NCBI RefSeq assembly: GCF_011752565.1
Contig: NZ_VWXK01000011.1
Span: 124,001-188,000 of the forward strand
From: Pantoea sp. Ap-967
GTDB taxonomy: Bacteria; Pseudomonadota; Gammaproteobacteria; Pseudomonadales; Pseudomonadaceae
Reading direction: 5' to 3'
Length of the DNA: 64,000 bases
Each line of letters opens with the position of its first letter. Position 1 is the stretch's first letter. The position numbers and the translations under genes are program-made. The notes under the pieces are model-generated. The model was given only the letters and a program-made list of their open reading frames with translations, was not told the origin of the DNA and searched no databases. This document shows, one piece after another, positions 1 to 8,259 of this stretch.

Positions 1-206
1 AAGGCCTCGGCGCCGTTGGCGCCGCCCGCTTGCCAGGCGTCTTCGGCCTGCTGGGCGTAGCGCGCCAGGTAGTCCTGGTCGGCCTGGGACAGGAAGTAGG
101 TGCTGCGTTCCACCGACAGGCCCCAGGTCCAGATCAGCCAGGTCAGCAGCAGGCAGAAGCTGACTTGCAGGGCGGCGAGTTTCCACAGCAGGGGGTGGCG
201 ACGCAT
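1..206 (-). CDS. Sensor histidine kinase, N-terminal part only (cut by window edge)
   Basis: The 68 visible residues begin MRRHPLLWKLAALQ and continue into one hydrophobic segment at about residues 8-28 (VSFCLLLTWLIWTWG), followed by a periplasmic-looking stretch (ERSTYFLSQADQDYLARY). This is the usual opening of a two-component sensor kinase. Its ATG overlaps the stop of the response regulator upstream as TGATG, so the two are translationally coupled. The kinase core lies outside the window. The call rests on position and the membrane segment, not on catalytic motifs. It probably senses an envelope or siderophore-related signal for the neighbouring receptor gene, which is inference. Confidence 0.7.
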   Translation of the reverse strand, partial: MRRHPLLWKLAALQVSFCLLLTWLIWTWGLSVERSTYFLSQADQDYLARYAQQAEDAWQAGGANGAEA

Positions 207-898
207 CAGGCTTGTTCCGTGTTGACCAGCAGGTAGCCCTGGCCACGCACGGCCTGGATCTGCACATGCTGGGCGGCGATGTCGACCAGCTTGCGGCGCA
301 GGTTGCACACGTGCACGTCAAGGCCGCGGTCCAGGCGGGTGTAGGCCCGGTGCAGCACGGTCTGGTAGAGGAACGGCTTGCTCAGGGCTTCACCGGGGTG
401 GGCGCTCAAGGTGGCCAGCAAGCGAAATTCCGAGGCCGTAAGGCCTGCGGCCTTGCCCTGGTGCAGCACGTCCTGCAGGTCCTGGTCGAACACCAGCTGG
501 CCGGTTTCGGCCTGCGCAGGGGTGTTGCGCCCGAAGGCCACGCGGCGCAGCAGGGCGTCCACCCGGGCATCCAGCTCGGCCAGGCTGAAGGGCTTGGGCA
601 GGTAGTCGTCGGCGCCACGGGTAAAGCCGCTGATGCGGTCCTGCTCGGCGCCCAGCGCCGACATCAGCATCACCGGCACGGCCTGCTGGCGGCGCAGCTC
701 GTCGAGCAGGCTGAGGCCGTCGATGCCCGGCAGCATGATGTCCAGCAGCACCAGGTCGAAGTGGCTCTGGCGCACCGCGCTCAGGGCCTGGGTGCCGGTG
801 GCGCAGTCATGCACCTGGAAACCGCGGTTCAGAAAGTGGCGCTGCAGGTCTTGGCGCAGGCGGGGGTCATCTTCGACGAGCAGGAGAGAGGTGGGCAT
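206..898 (-). CDS. OmpR/PhoB-family response regulator
   Basis: This is a 230-residue DNA-binding response regulator. The receiver domain comes first: acidic pocket E9-D10-D11, phosphoacceptor D53 in LLDIMLPG, and the conserved lysine in YLPKPFSL near residue 104. A winged-helix domain follows (LTASEFRLLATL, then VHVCNLRRKL and VRGQGYLLV). The chosen start gives MPTSLLLVEDD, the normal spacing to the first beta strand. An in-frame ATG at 922 would add eight residues but lies inside a Fur-like box. It is coupled to the kinase downstream and divergent from the siderophore receptor, like PirR or PfeR beside their receptors in P. aeruginosa. Control of that receptor is inferred from position. Confidence 0.88.
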   Translation of the reverse strand: MPTSLLLVEDDPRLRQDLQRHFLNRGFQVHDCATGTQALSAVRQSHFDLVLLDIMLPGIDGLSLLDELRRQQAVPVMLMSALGAEQDRISGFTRGADDYLPKPFSLAELDARVDALLRRVAFGRNTPAQAETGQLVFDQDLQDVLHQGKAAGLTASEFRLLATLSAHPGEALSKPFLYQTVLHRAYTRLDRGLDVHVCNLRRKLVDIAAQHVQIQAVRGQGYLLVNTEQA

Positions 899-906
899 CG
901 GGCGTC

Positions 907-925
907 TTGAATGAGAATTCATATC
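907..925. promoter_or_regulatory. Candidate Fur box between the two-component system and the receptor
   Basis: The stretch TTGAATGAGAATTCATATC matches the 19-bp Fur consensus at 12 of 19 positions by my count. It lies in the divergent interval, just upstream of the preferred start of the response regulator and about 165 bp before the receptor gene. Iron repression of either side would fit, but this is a single imperfect match judged by eye. Confidence 0.4.
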
Positions 926-1090
926 AGTTGGCGATCATCCCATTGTGGGCAGGCGAGGGCAATCGTCCCGTGCCCACGGCATGTGTTAAGAAGGTTAATC
1001 CTGCTGCACCCCTGGTTTTGCTCCGGTATCGTTCGCAAAAAGCAACGTGTTTCGTTTGCGATTCAATATCATTTGGGCTAGGGGCGTGTC

Positions 1091-3265
1091 ATGAGTGGTT
1101 GCAAAGGTATGGGGAACCCGGGGCGGGTTCGTGGATGGCTGGTGCTGGGCTTGCTGGCGCCGTTTTCAGTGTCGGCACTGGCTGAAACGGTCGCGAACCA
1201 GGCTGCGGCCGACGGCTCGCTGGACCTGCCGGCACTGACCATCGAGGGCAACCGCCTGTACGACATGCTGCCCTCCGAAGCCACCGGCGGCTACAGCGTC
1301 GACGCTGCCACCGTGGGCACCAAGACGCCGGCTGCGCTCAAGGACATCCCCCAGTCGATCACCGTCTACACCCAGGACTACGTCAAGGACCGCCAGTTCG
1401 TGCACCTGGACGACCTGGCCAAGTACACCGCCGGCCTGCGTACCCTGACCAACGACAGTGGCCGTTCGTCGATCTACGCCCGTGGCTACGAGTACAGCGA
1501 GTTCAACATCGACGGCCTGCCGGCACCGATGGCCAGCATCTTCGGCACCGTGCCGTCATTGGCAGCCTTCGACCGGGTCGAGATCATGCGCGGCCCGGCG
1601 GGGCTGTTCAGCAGCACCAGCGAGCTGGGTGGCGTGGTCAACATGGTGCGCAAGCGCCCCACCGCCGAATTCCAGGGCCACATCGAGGGCAGCTATGGCA
1701 CCTGGGACACCAACCACGAGGAAATCGACCTGAGCGGGCCGCTGGATGAGGCCGGCCGCGTGCGTGGGCGCTTCATTGCCTCGCGTGACGACACCAATGG
1801 CGAGGTCGACTACAACGCCAACACCAGCAATAGCTACTATGGCGCGCTGGACATCGACCTGGACGCAGACACCACCCTGTCGTTCGGCCTGATCCACGAG
1901 GTGAAGAACATCACCCCGCACAACGGCTACCCGGCCACGTTGTCCGGCGAGGTGCCCGACTTCAGCCACTCGCGCTTCCTCGGTGCCGACTGGAACTACT
2001 TCGATGGCAAGACCACCGACCTGGTCGCTGAGCTGACCCATCGCTTCGACAACGGCGGCTACGGCCGGGTCGCTGCCCGTGGTTCGCACCGCGACACCAA
2101 CTACCTGTATGCCTTCACCGCGACCAACGCCACCACCGGGGCCAACTCCGAGCGTGCCAGCGCCCGTGACTTCACCCAGGACACCTACTCGCTCGACGCC
2201 AGCTACAGCCAGCCGTTCGAAACCTTCGGCCAGGTCAGCGAATTCGTGGTGGGTACCGACTACAAGAACTACGACACCGAATACCTGAACGGCACCACCA
2301 ACCTGGGTAGCATCAACGTCAACACCTACTCGCCGACGCGCTTCAACAAGCCATCGCCGAACTACAGCACCGAAACCGGCATGCAAGAGCAAGAGTACGG
2401 CCTGTACTCCAAGGTCACCTTCCGCCCGGTCGAGCGCCTGGCGCTGATCGCCGGTGGCCGTTTCAGCTGGTACAGCGGCGATTTCTACACCACGACGCTG
2501 AGCAGCGGCTCGACGGTCGACGACAGCAAGCGAGTGAGCGGCCGCTTCACCCCCTATGGCGGTGTGGTGTACGACCTGACCGACAACCATGCGCTGTACG
2601 CCAGCTACTCGCAGGTGTTCAAGCCGCAGTCGGACACCGACGGCAATGGCCGGGTGCTCAAGCCGCGCCAGGGCGAGCAATATGAGTTCGGCCTCAAGAG
2701 CAGCTACTTCGGTGGCGACCTGAACACGCGCTTCTCGGTGTTCCGCCTGACCGACAAGAACCGCGCCAGCACCGAATACGATGCTGACGGTGTCGATACC
2801 GGTTTCTCGGTGGCCTCCGGCAAGACCCGGGTCAAAGGCGCCGAAGTGGAAGTGAGCGGCAAGTTGACGCCGAACTGGGAGCTGCTGGCCGGTTACACCT
2901 GGATGGAAACCGAGACGGTCAAGGGCGATGCGGAGACGACGTTCTTCATCATGCCGCGCAACCAGGCATCGCTGTGGAGCAAGTACACCATCAGCCAGGG
3001 GCCGCTGACCGGTTTGGCCATTGGCGGTGGGGTGTCGGCGATGAGCAACTTCTACGCTGAGAACGGTGGGGTGCGCATCGATGCGCCGGGGTATGCGACC
3101 GTGGATGCGATGTTGTCGTACCCGGTGACCTCGAAGCTGACCGCGACCTTCAACGTCAACAACCTGTTCGACCGGGATTACCTGTCGCGGGTGGGGTCGA
3201 CCTCCACGTTCAACTTCTATGGGCCGTCGCGCAGCATGATGGTCGGGGCGCGGTATGACTTCTAA
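1091..3265 (+). CDS. TonB-dependent outer-membrane ferric siderophore receptor
   Basis: This 724-residue protein imports an iron-siderophore complex through the outer membrane using TonB energy. A signal peptide ends at about residue 31 (SVSALA-ET). A plug domain follows (LKDIPQSITVYTQDY, then IYARGYEYSEFNIDG and VEIMRGPAGLFSS), then a beta-barrel that ends in MMVGARYDF with the terminal phenylalanine expected of such porins. The overall type resembles FhuE or FpvA barrels. There is no extra N-terminal secretin/TonB signalling domain, so it should not signal to an ECF sigma factor. That fits control by the adjacent two-component system. The start is supported by AGGGG about nine bases upstream. 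The ligand cannot be told from the sequence. Confidence 0.93.
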   Translation: MSGCKGMGNPGRVRGWLVLGLLAPFSVSALAETVANQAAADGSLDLPALTIEGNRLYDMLPSEATGGYSVDAATVGTKTPAALKDIPQSITVYTQDYVKDRQFVHLDDLAKYTAGLRTLTNDSGRSSIYARGYEYSEFNIDGLPAPMASIFGTVPSLAAFDRVEIMRGPAGLFSSTSELGGVVNMVRKRPTAEFQGHIEGSYGTWDTNHEEIDLSGPLDEAGRVRGRFIASRDDTNGEVDYNANTSNSYYGALDIDLDADTTLSFGLIHEVKNITPHNGYPATLSGEVPDFSHSRFLGADWNYFDGKTTDLVAELTHRFDNGGYGRVAARGSHRDTNYLYAFTATNATTGANSERASARDFTQDTYSLDASYSQPFETFGQVSEFVVGTDYKNYDTEYLNGTTNLGSINVNTYSPTRFNKPSPNYSTETGMQEQEYGLYSKVTFRPVERLALIAGGRFSWYSGDFYTTTLSSGSTVDDSKRVSGRFTPYGGVVYDLTDNHALYASYSQVFKPQSDTDGNGRVLKPRQGEQYEFGLKSSYFGGDLNTRFSVFRLTDKNRASTEYDADGVDTGFSVASGKTRVKGAEVEVSGKLTPNWELLAGYTWMETETVKGDAETTFFIMPRNQASLWSKYTISQGPLTGLAIGGGVSAMSNFYAENGGVRIDAPGYATVDAMLSYPVTSKLTATFNVNNLFDRDYLSRVGSTSTFNFYGPSRSMMVGARYDF

Positions 3266-3310
3266 GTTCAGGTGTTCGTCGGCAGATGTGCAGCGCCTAT
3301 GACATCGAGC

Positions 3311-3410
3311 GCCGCCCGCGCGGCGCATCGCGAGCTGCGCTCGCTCCTACGGTTTCTGCACAAATCCGGTAGGAGCGAGCAAAGCTCGCGATGCGCCGCG
3401 CAAGCGGGGC
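3311..3410. repeat. REP pair, core type GCGAGC-TTTGCTCGC
   Basis: Two inverted copies of a REP element face each other after the receptor gene, each with the GCTCCTAC shoulder and a hairpin core reading GCGAGC..GCTCGC. The outer parts are extended by GCGCGGCGC palindromes. Such REP pairs are non-coding and often sit between gene ends in P. putida. Confidence 0.85.
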
Positions 3411-3425
3411 TCTATCTGACGGGCA

Positions 3426-3451
3426 TTAAAAAGCCGGCTTGTGGCCGGCTT
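3426..3451 (-). terminator. Rho-independent terminator on the minus strand
   Basis: An 8-bp perfect stem (AAGCCGGC / GCCGGCTT) with a five-base loop is followed on the minus strand by a run of T. It ends a leftward transcript. The nearest minus-strand gene ends about 200 bases earlier at 3655, so either the mRNA has a long tail or a separate short transcript lies between. Confidence 0.75.
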
Positions 3452-3654
3452 CTCGGGGACGGTTCCGACTAATTTATGGTAAGCCGCAACCGCCTTAACT
3501 GTGTGGCCATCAAGGGCCTGAAAGAGATGGCTGACGGTCGTGTGGAACGTCGCCGAGCCCTCTGGAACGCGGTTTGCACCGGCCGGGGCTGAATGTGCCG
3601 CGTAGCATACAAGGGCTGGGCCAAGATGCCCAGCAAAAATTGGCACACGTTGTG
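3452..3654. other. Non-coding stretch between regulator gene and terminator
   Basis: The 389-base gap between the receptor and the XRE regulator holds the REP pair and terminator listed above, plus this 203-base part. No ORF with a convincing start is seen. A short hairpin (GCTGGGC / GCCCAGC) lies just after the regulator's stop, and TATGCT at about 3600-3605 on the minus strand could be a -10 element. A leftward small RNA of roughly 150 nt ending at the terminator is possible. Confidence 0.3.
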
Positions 3655-4356
3655 TCACCCCGGGCGGCGCTGGCGGAAATGCGACCAGTGGAATACCCAA
3701 CCCAGCACTTCCAGGCCCTGCACCAGGCATTGCGTGGGGGTGTAGCGCTCCACCATGTAGTTGCCCTGGTTGTGGCTGTGCAGGCACAGCAGGCGGTTAT
3801 GCCCGATGCTCAAGCTGTGTACCCGCAGCTTGCCATTGTGGCGCAGGGCGTAGGTTTCGCCGTCGACCACCTCGGTCTGGCTCAGGTCCACTGCCAGGAT
3901 CGCATCGCGAGGAATCCACGGGGCCATGTTGGCTGCCGGCATGGCCACGCAGATGGCGCTGTCTTCCGGCACGCCCAATACCTGCAGCGCTTCGGCCGGT
4001 AGCACCATGTGATAGCCGTCGACCCCCACCAACTCGCCTTCGTGCACCACATGGTAGGGCACCTGCAACAACGGCGCCCCAGGGCTGGTCAGGGTGGTTG
4101 GCGCCACCTCCCGGGCCGGGCGCGACGGGCTCATGCGCAGCAGCGGGTTGGGGTGCTTGGGGCCTTCGCCGGTGCGCAGCCAGCGCCGGTGCACACTGAA
4201 CAGGTCGGCCAGCTCATCGATGCGGGCCAGGGGAATGCCGCGCTTGAACCAGTTGTTCACGTGCTGCGACGTGACGCGGCGCTGGGCGGCGAAATCGGAA
4301 GGGGACAGGCCACATTCTTGGAGCAGGGCCTTGAGGCGATCACCGGATGTGTTCAT
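3655..4356 (-). CDS. XRE-family regulator with S24 (LexA-like) C-terminal domain
   Basis: This 233-residue protein joins an N-terminal helix-turn-helix (SPSDFAAQRRVTSQHVNNW, about residues 18-36) to a C-terminal domain resembling the S24 self-cleaving repressors (about residues 120-225). In the catalytic positions, the nucleophile motif reads AANM where cleavable repressors have a serine (as in GDSM). The lysine position reads LRVHSL, with histidine. If the alignment is right, it cannot cleave itself in the LexA way and would act as a stable repressor or ligand-responsive regulator. It stands alone, not in a prophage. Targets are unknown. Confidence 0.85.
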   Translation of the reverse strand: MNTSGDRLKALLQECGLSPSDFAAQRRVTSQHVNNWFKRGIPLARIDELADLFSVHRRWLRTGEGPKHPNPLLRMSPSRPAREVAPTTLTSPGAPLLQVPYHVVHEGELVGVDGYHMVLPAEALQVLGVPEDSAICVAMPAANMAPWIPRDAILAVDLSQTEVVDGETYALRHNGKLRVHSLSIGHNRLLCLHSHNQGNYMVERYTPTQCLVQGLEVLGWVFHWSHFRQRRPG

Positions 4357-4493
4357 GGCGGCGAGTGTAGCGGCGCGGTGCCAGCAGGGGTATCAACCCA
4401 ATGTTGACGCAGGCTGTAGGAAAACGCCCAAGATGTAGGAGGCTGGTGTAGGACGCCGTAGGAATTTTTACCTTTTACCTGCAAAACGCCCAT

Positions 4494-4519
4494 AAAAAAC
4501 CCCGCCGTAGCGGGGTTTT
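4494..4519 (-). terminator. Rho-independent terminator of ppa
   Basis: The inverted repeat AACCCCGC-CGTA-GCGGGGTT is followed on the minus strand by a long T run. It lies about 15 bases after the ppa stop codon and is a classical intrinsic terminator. Confidence 0.9.
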
Positions 4520-4533
4520 CCTGCAAAACGGTA

Positions 4534-5061
4534 TCAGCCTTTGTAGGCAGCAACCGATTTGGTGATCGCAGCGCGGGCGGCGTCAGCGCCTTCCCAGCCT
4601 TCGATCTTGACCCACTTGCCCTTCTCCAGATCCTTGTAGTTGGCGAAGAAGTGCTCGATCTGCTGGATCAGCAGGGCTGGCAGGTCGGTGTATTCCTTCA
4701 CGTCGACATACAGCTGGCTCAGCTTGTCGTGAGGAACGGCGATGACCTTGGCGTCGCCGCCGCCGTCGTCGGTCATGTTCAGCACGCCAACTGGGCGCGC
4801 GCGGATCACCGAGCCAGGGGCAACCGGGTACGGGGTGACGACCAGCACGTCGAGCGGATCACCGTCGTCGGCCAGGGTGTTCGGGATGAAGCCGTAGTTG
4901 GCCGGGTAGAACATCGGGGTGGCCATGAAGCGGTCGACGAACAGGGTGTCGCTGTCTTTGTCGATTTCGTATTTGATCGGCGCGTGGTTGGCCGGGATCT
5001 CGATGGCGACGTAGATGTCGTTCGGCAGGTCTTTGCCCGCCGGAATCTTGCTGTAGCTCAT
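4534..5061 (-). CDS. ppa: Inorganic pyrophosphatase (family I)
   Basis: This 175-residue cytoplasmic enzyme hydrolyses pyrophosphate to phosphate and pulls biosynthetic reactions forward. It has the family I signature around [11 protein letters not shown], with the metal-binding aspartates, and the usual length for the bacterial hexameric enzyme. It is a single-gene unit: a likely promoter lies directly upstream and a strong terminator directly downstream. Confidence 0.97.
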
Positions 5062-5100
5062 TGGGCAGTGCCCCCGTGTTTGATCAAAAAAGTGGCGGCG

Positions 5101-5130
5101 ATTATAGGCACATTCCGCCAGGCCATGCCA
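5101..5130 (-). promoter_or_regulatory. Likely sigma-70 promoter of ppa
   Basis: On the minus strand a perfect TATAAT (complement of 5101-5106) lies about 40 bases before the ppa start codon. The -35 region about 17 bases further up (GGCATG) is weak. Assigned by eye. Confidence 0.45.
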
Positions 5131-5166
5131 CGCCTGGCCTGATCTGCGGCGTGAGTGGCGGGCGCA

Positions 5167-5982
5167 TCAGGCGTGGCTTTCACGGTACTCCGGGTGCTCG
5201 GCCTGCAACTGCTCAAGGCGCGCCAGCGGGTCTTGCCGGTAGAACAGCGACAGCTGCTGGTACACCTGTGGATACGCCTGGTGCAGCAGGTCGGGGGCGC
5301 TGAAAAAGTACTCGCTGGTGACGGCGAAGAACTCCGCCGGGTTTTCCGCGGCGTACGGGTCGATGGCGGTTTGCGCGTCGGGGTCGGCGTCGAGCTGGCG
5401 GTTGAGGTCATCGAAGGCCTGTTGCATGGCCGCCGCCCAGTCTTCCACACGCATGCCTGGGTGCAACGGCGGCAGGCCGTTGGCGTCGCCGTTGAGCATG
5501 TCCAGCTTGTGCGCCAGTTCGTGAATCACCAGGTTGTAGGCTTCCCACCCGCCGCTGGCCAGTACCCCGGCCCAGGCCAGGATCACCGGGCCTTGTTGCC
5601 AGGCCTCGCCACTGTGCTCGGCGTCCCACACATGCTCCACGCCGCTGGCGTCGCGGTGGCGCTGCGGGCTCTTGAAGTCGTCGGGGTAGAGGATGATCTC
5701 GTGGAAACCCTGGTACCAGTTCAGCTCGCCCAGGTGCAGCAGCGGCAGCTGGGCCTGGGCGGCGAGGAACAGCCGCTGCTGGTCGTCCAGTTCCACCCCG
5801 GGCAGGGTGGTCAGGTGCTTGTCGAGCAGGAACAGGATGCAGGCCTCACGCAGCCACTGGTCTTCGGCGGCGCTGATGCCATCGAGCATGGGCAGGCGCT
5901 CGCGGATGGCCTGCCATTGCTGCGGCGCCACCGGGTAGCGCGCCAGGGTACGCTTGCGCCGCCAGGCGCTGAACGACCACAT
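5167..5982 (-). CDS. mtfA: MtfA-type zinc-dependent peptidase (M90)
   Basis: This 271-residue protein has the metallopeptidase motif HELAHKLD (H154, E155, H158) and a downstream glutamate region (ENPAEFFAVTSEYFF) expected to supply the third zinc ligand. Fold and length match MtfA, the Mlc titration factor of enterobacteria, a cytosolic aminopeptidase-like enzyme that binds the repressor Mlc. Pseudomonads use other sugar regulators, so the partner here is unknown. It lies just upstream of ppa and six bases after the DedA gene on the same strand, so co-transcription with DedA is likely. Confidence 0.88.
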   Translation of the reverse strand: MWSFSAWRRKRTLARYPVAPQQWQAIRERLPMLDGISAAEDQWLREACILFLLDKHLTTLPGVELDDQQRLFLAAQAQLPLLHLGELNWYQGFHEIILYPDDFKSPQRHRDASGVEHVWDAEHSGEAWQQGPVILAWAGVLASGGWEAYNLVIHELAHKLDMLNGDANGLPPLHPGMRVEDWAAAMQQAFDDLNRQLDADPDAQTAIDPYAAENPAEFFAVTSEYFFSAPDLLHQAYPQVYQQLSLFYRQDPLARLEQLQAEHPEYRESHA

Positions 5983-5988
5983 GCCCGG

Positions 5989-6633
5989 TCAGTGGGCCGC
6001 CGTGCGGCTGAAACGCCCGCGCAGCAGGCCGAGGATCATCGGTACCAGCGACAGCACGATGATGCCCACCACCATCAGCGACAGGTGCTGCTTGATGAAC
6101 GGCACGTTGCCGAAGAAGTAGCCCAGGGTCACCAGGCCGCCGACCCACAGCAGGGAACCTGCCACGCTGAAGGTCAGGAAACGTGGGTAATGCATGTGGG
6201 CGATGCCGGCGACGAACGGTGCGAAGGTACGCAGGATCGGCAGGAAGCGCGCCATGGTCACGGTCTTGCCGCCATGGCGGTCATAGAACTCGTGGGTGCG
6301 CTGCAGGTAATCGCGGCGGAAGATCTTCGAATTGGGGTTGCTGAACAGTTTTTCCCCCGTGGTGCGGCCAATGATGTAGTTGGTGCTGTCGCCCAGGATG
6401 GCCGCTGCCATCAGCAGGCCCGCCAGCAGGACAGGGTCCATGCCGCCACCGGCGGCCACGGCGCCGGCAATGAACAGCAGCGAGTCGCCCGGCAGGAACG
6501 GCATCACCACCAGGCCGGTTTCGCAGAAGATCACGGCGAAGAGGATGGCGTAGATCCAGGGGCCGTAGTTGGTGACCAGCAGATCGAGGTAGGTATCGAG
6601 ATGCAGGATTAAGTCCAGCGGGTTGAATTCCAT
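5989..6633 (-). CDS. DedA-family inner-membrane protein
   Basis: This 214-residue integral membrane protein has the DedA signature: the re-entrant segment ETGLVVMPFLPGDSLLF at about residues 37-53, and the conserved arginines in RFLPILRTFAPFVAG. DedA proteins act as membrane lipid transporters or scramblases and support proton-motive force and envelope integrity. The start at 6633 (MEFNPLDL) follows AGGTG by six bases. A GTG three codons earlier is possible but less well spaced. It is followed closely by the MtfA gene. Confidence 0.92.
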   Translation of the reverse strand: MEFNPLDLILHLDTYLDLLVTNYGPWIYAILFAVIFCETGLVVMPFLPGDSLLFIAGAVAAGGGMDPVLLAGLLMAAAILGDSTNYIIGRTTGEKLFSNPNSKIFRRDYLQRTHEFYDRHGGKTVTMARFLPILRTFAPFVAGIAHMHYPRFLTFSVAGSLLWVGGLVTLGYFFGNVPFIKQHLSLMVVGIIVLSLVPMILGLLRGRFSRTAAH

Positions 6634-6807
6634 GTACAGCACCTGTGTTCTGACCCGCCGATACGGGCACGCAATGACGGGCTATGCCCTGGGTGTTGGC
6701 ATCATTTCCTGGCGTGGGGGTAAAAATTCACACGCGACAGAGGGGCATTATACGGCGAAGTGGAAAACCTGCCCGGTGAGTTTGTAGCGGGGGGTTACCG
6801 CATGAGC

Positions 6808-6853
6808 CTGCACCAGCCTCTTCGCGGGCTTGCCCGCGAAGAGGCCGGTGCAG
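6808..6853. terminator. Long hairpin, terminator or single REP-like element
   Basis: A long inverted repeat with arms from CTGCACC to CGCGGGC and a three-base loop lies directly after the GNAT stop codon on the minus strand. The core resembles the GCGGGC-type REP. It can act as a transcript 3' end, though it lacks a clear T run. Confidence 0.6.
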
Positions 6854-6854
6854 G

Positions 6855-7313
6855 TCACTCGTGGCTGATCGGCAATACGTAGTTTTCGAACTCGGTGTCC
6901 TTGCGGAAGCCGATCGACTCGTAGGTCTTGCGCGCCACCTCGTTGTTGGCGGTGGTCGATACCCGCATGCGCACGGCCTGGGTTTCCCGGGCCATCTTCT
7001 TGGCTTCACGCATCAAGTGGTCGGCCACCAGCATGCGCCGCGAGTCCTCGGCGACGAAGATGTCGTTGAGAATCCAGACCCGTTTGAGCGAAAGCGAGGA
7101 AAAACTCGGGTACAGCTGGCAAAAGCCAAGCAACTTGCGCTCATCGTCCAGGGCTATGGCCAGGTAGATCACCGATTCGCCACGCTTGAGGCGCTTTTCC
7201 AGGAAGGCGCGTGAGCTGTCTGGGTAGGGAAGCTCACCATAGAACTCGCGATAGCGGACGAACAGCGGGGTGAGCAGGTCGAGGTGTTCCAGGGTTGCCT
7301 TGATAATGCGCAT
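6855..7313 (-). CDS. GNAT-family N-acetyltransferase
   Basis: This 152-residue protein has the acetyl-CoA-binding fold of GNAT enzymes. The central strand and loop read VWILNDIFVAEDSRRMLVAD, where the pyrophosphate-binding R/Q-x-x-G-x-G loop is degenerate, and the C-terminal part reads NEVARKTYESIGFRKD, the common GNAT ending. The substrate cannot be predicted. It follows the eutC end on the same strand by about 110 bases and may be transcribed separately. Confidence 0.85.
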   Translation of the reverse strand: MRIIKATLEHLDLLTPLFVRYREFYGELPYPDSSRAFLEKRLKRGESVIYLAIALDDERKLLGFCQLYPSFSSLSLKRVWILNDIFVAEDSRRMLVADHLMREAKKMARETQAVRMRVSTTANNEVARKTYESIGFRKDTEFENYVLPISHE

Positions 7314-7425
7314 GTGCGGCCCTCAGAGTCCATTTGGGGAAACAGCGGATTGCCAGCGGTTCTACAGGGGGGAATCCTGCCCCAATGCTGGCCTTCTGCG
7401 CAATCCGCCTTCCGTGACAGCTTGT

Positions 7426-8250
7426 TTACCCTTCACCAAGCAGGAAATTGCCGCGGGCACCTGCCGGTTGCTCGCTGGCGATACTGTGGACTTCGGCTTC
7501 ATCCTTCAGGTTCACGCCCGACAGCTGCCGGCGGCAGGCTTCGCGCATCAGGTATAGCAGGCGGTGGGCGGCCATGCCGTAACTCAGGCCCTCCAGACGA
7601 ATATTGGAAATGCAGTTGCGGTAGGCGTCGGTCAGGCCAACTTTCGGCGCATAGGTGAAGTAAAGGCCCAGGCTGTCGGGTGAACTGAGGCCTGGGCGCT
7701 CACCGATCAGTATCACGGTCATGCGTGCCCCCAGCAGTTCACCCACTTCATCGGCCACCGCCACCCGGCCTTGCTCCACCAGCACCACCGGCGCGCTGCG
7801 CCAGCCATCGGCGCTGGCCTGCTCCTCGAAGCGCGCCAGGAACGGCAGGGTATGACGGTGCACGGCCAGGGCCGAAAGGCCGTCGGCGACCACGATGGCC
7901 AGGTCGACGCCCCCGGGGTTGGCCTGGGCATGCTGGCGCAGCGTGGCGGCGGAGTCGTCGCTCAGGCGCCGGCCCAGGTCTGGGCGCTGCAGGTATTGGT
8001 GGCGATCGCTGGCGGCGCTGTGCAGTACCAGGCTGTCACGGCCGCGTGCCGTGAGCTGTTCGCACAGCGCCGCGTGGTCGAAGGCCAGGTGTACGGCATC
8101 GCGGGCCTGGGCATGGGCGAACTGGAAATCCAGTTGTGCGGCGGTGGGCAGGCTGGTGCCGCAGCGGCCCAGGGCGATACGCGCCGGGGTCAGGTCGCGC
8201 AGGGCCAGCCAGGGGCTTTGCGGGTGCGAGGTGGGCGTACGGTGTGCCAT
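7426..8250 (-). CDS. eutC: Ethanolamine ammonia-lyase small subunit
   Basis: This 274-residue subunit completes the adenosylcobalamin-dependent enzyme that splits ethanolamine into acetaldehyde and ammonia. The sequence shows typical EutC features such as [17 protein letters not shown] near the N terminus, [14 protein letters not shown] and [15 protein letters not shown] in the middle, and a C-terminal [18 protein letters not shown]. It starts nine bases after eutB, the usual arrangement. No Eut microcompartment shell genes are nearby, so this is the compartment-free pathway used by pseudomonads. The enzyme needs B12 made or taken up elsewhere. Confidence 0.97.
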   Translation of the reverse strand: MAHRTPTSHPQSPWLALRDLTPARIALGRCGTSLPTAAQLDFQFAHAQARDAVHLAFDHAALCEQLTARGRDSLVLHSAASDRHQYLQRPDLGRRLSDDSAATLRQHAQANPGGVDLAIVVADGLSALAVHRHTLPFLARFEEQASADGWRSAPVVLVEQGRVAVADEVGELLGARMTVILIGERPGLSSPDSLGLYFTYAPKVGLTDAYRNCISNIRLEGLSYGMAAHRLLYLMREACRRQLSGVNLKDEAEVHSIASEQPAGARGNFLLGEG

Positions 8251-8259
8251 GGTCAGCTC

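Noticed and set aside
3347..3787. 146-residue minus-strand ORF across the XRE gene end, terminator and REP
   Set aside because: It would be translated through a REP and a terminator, overlaps a real gene in another frame and has no start signal.
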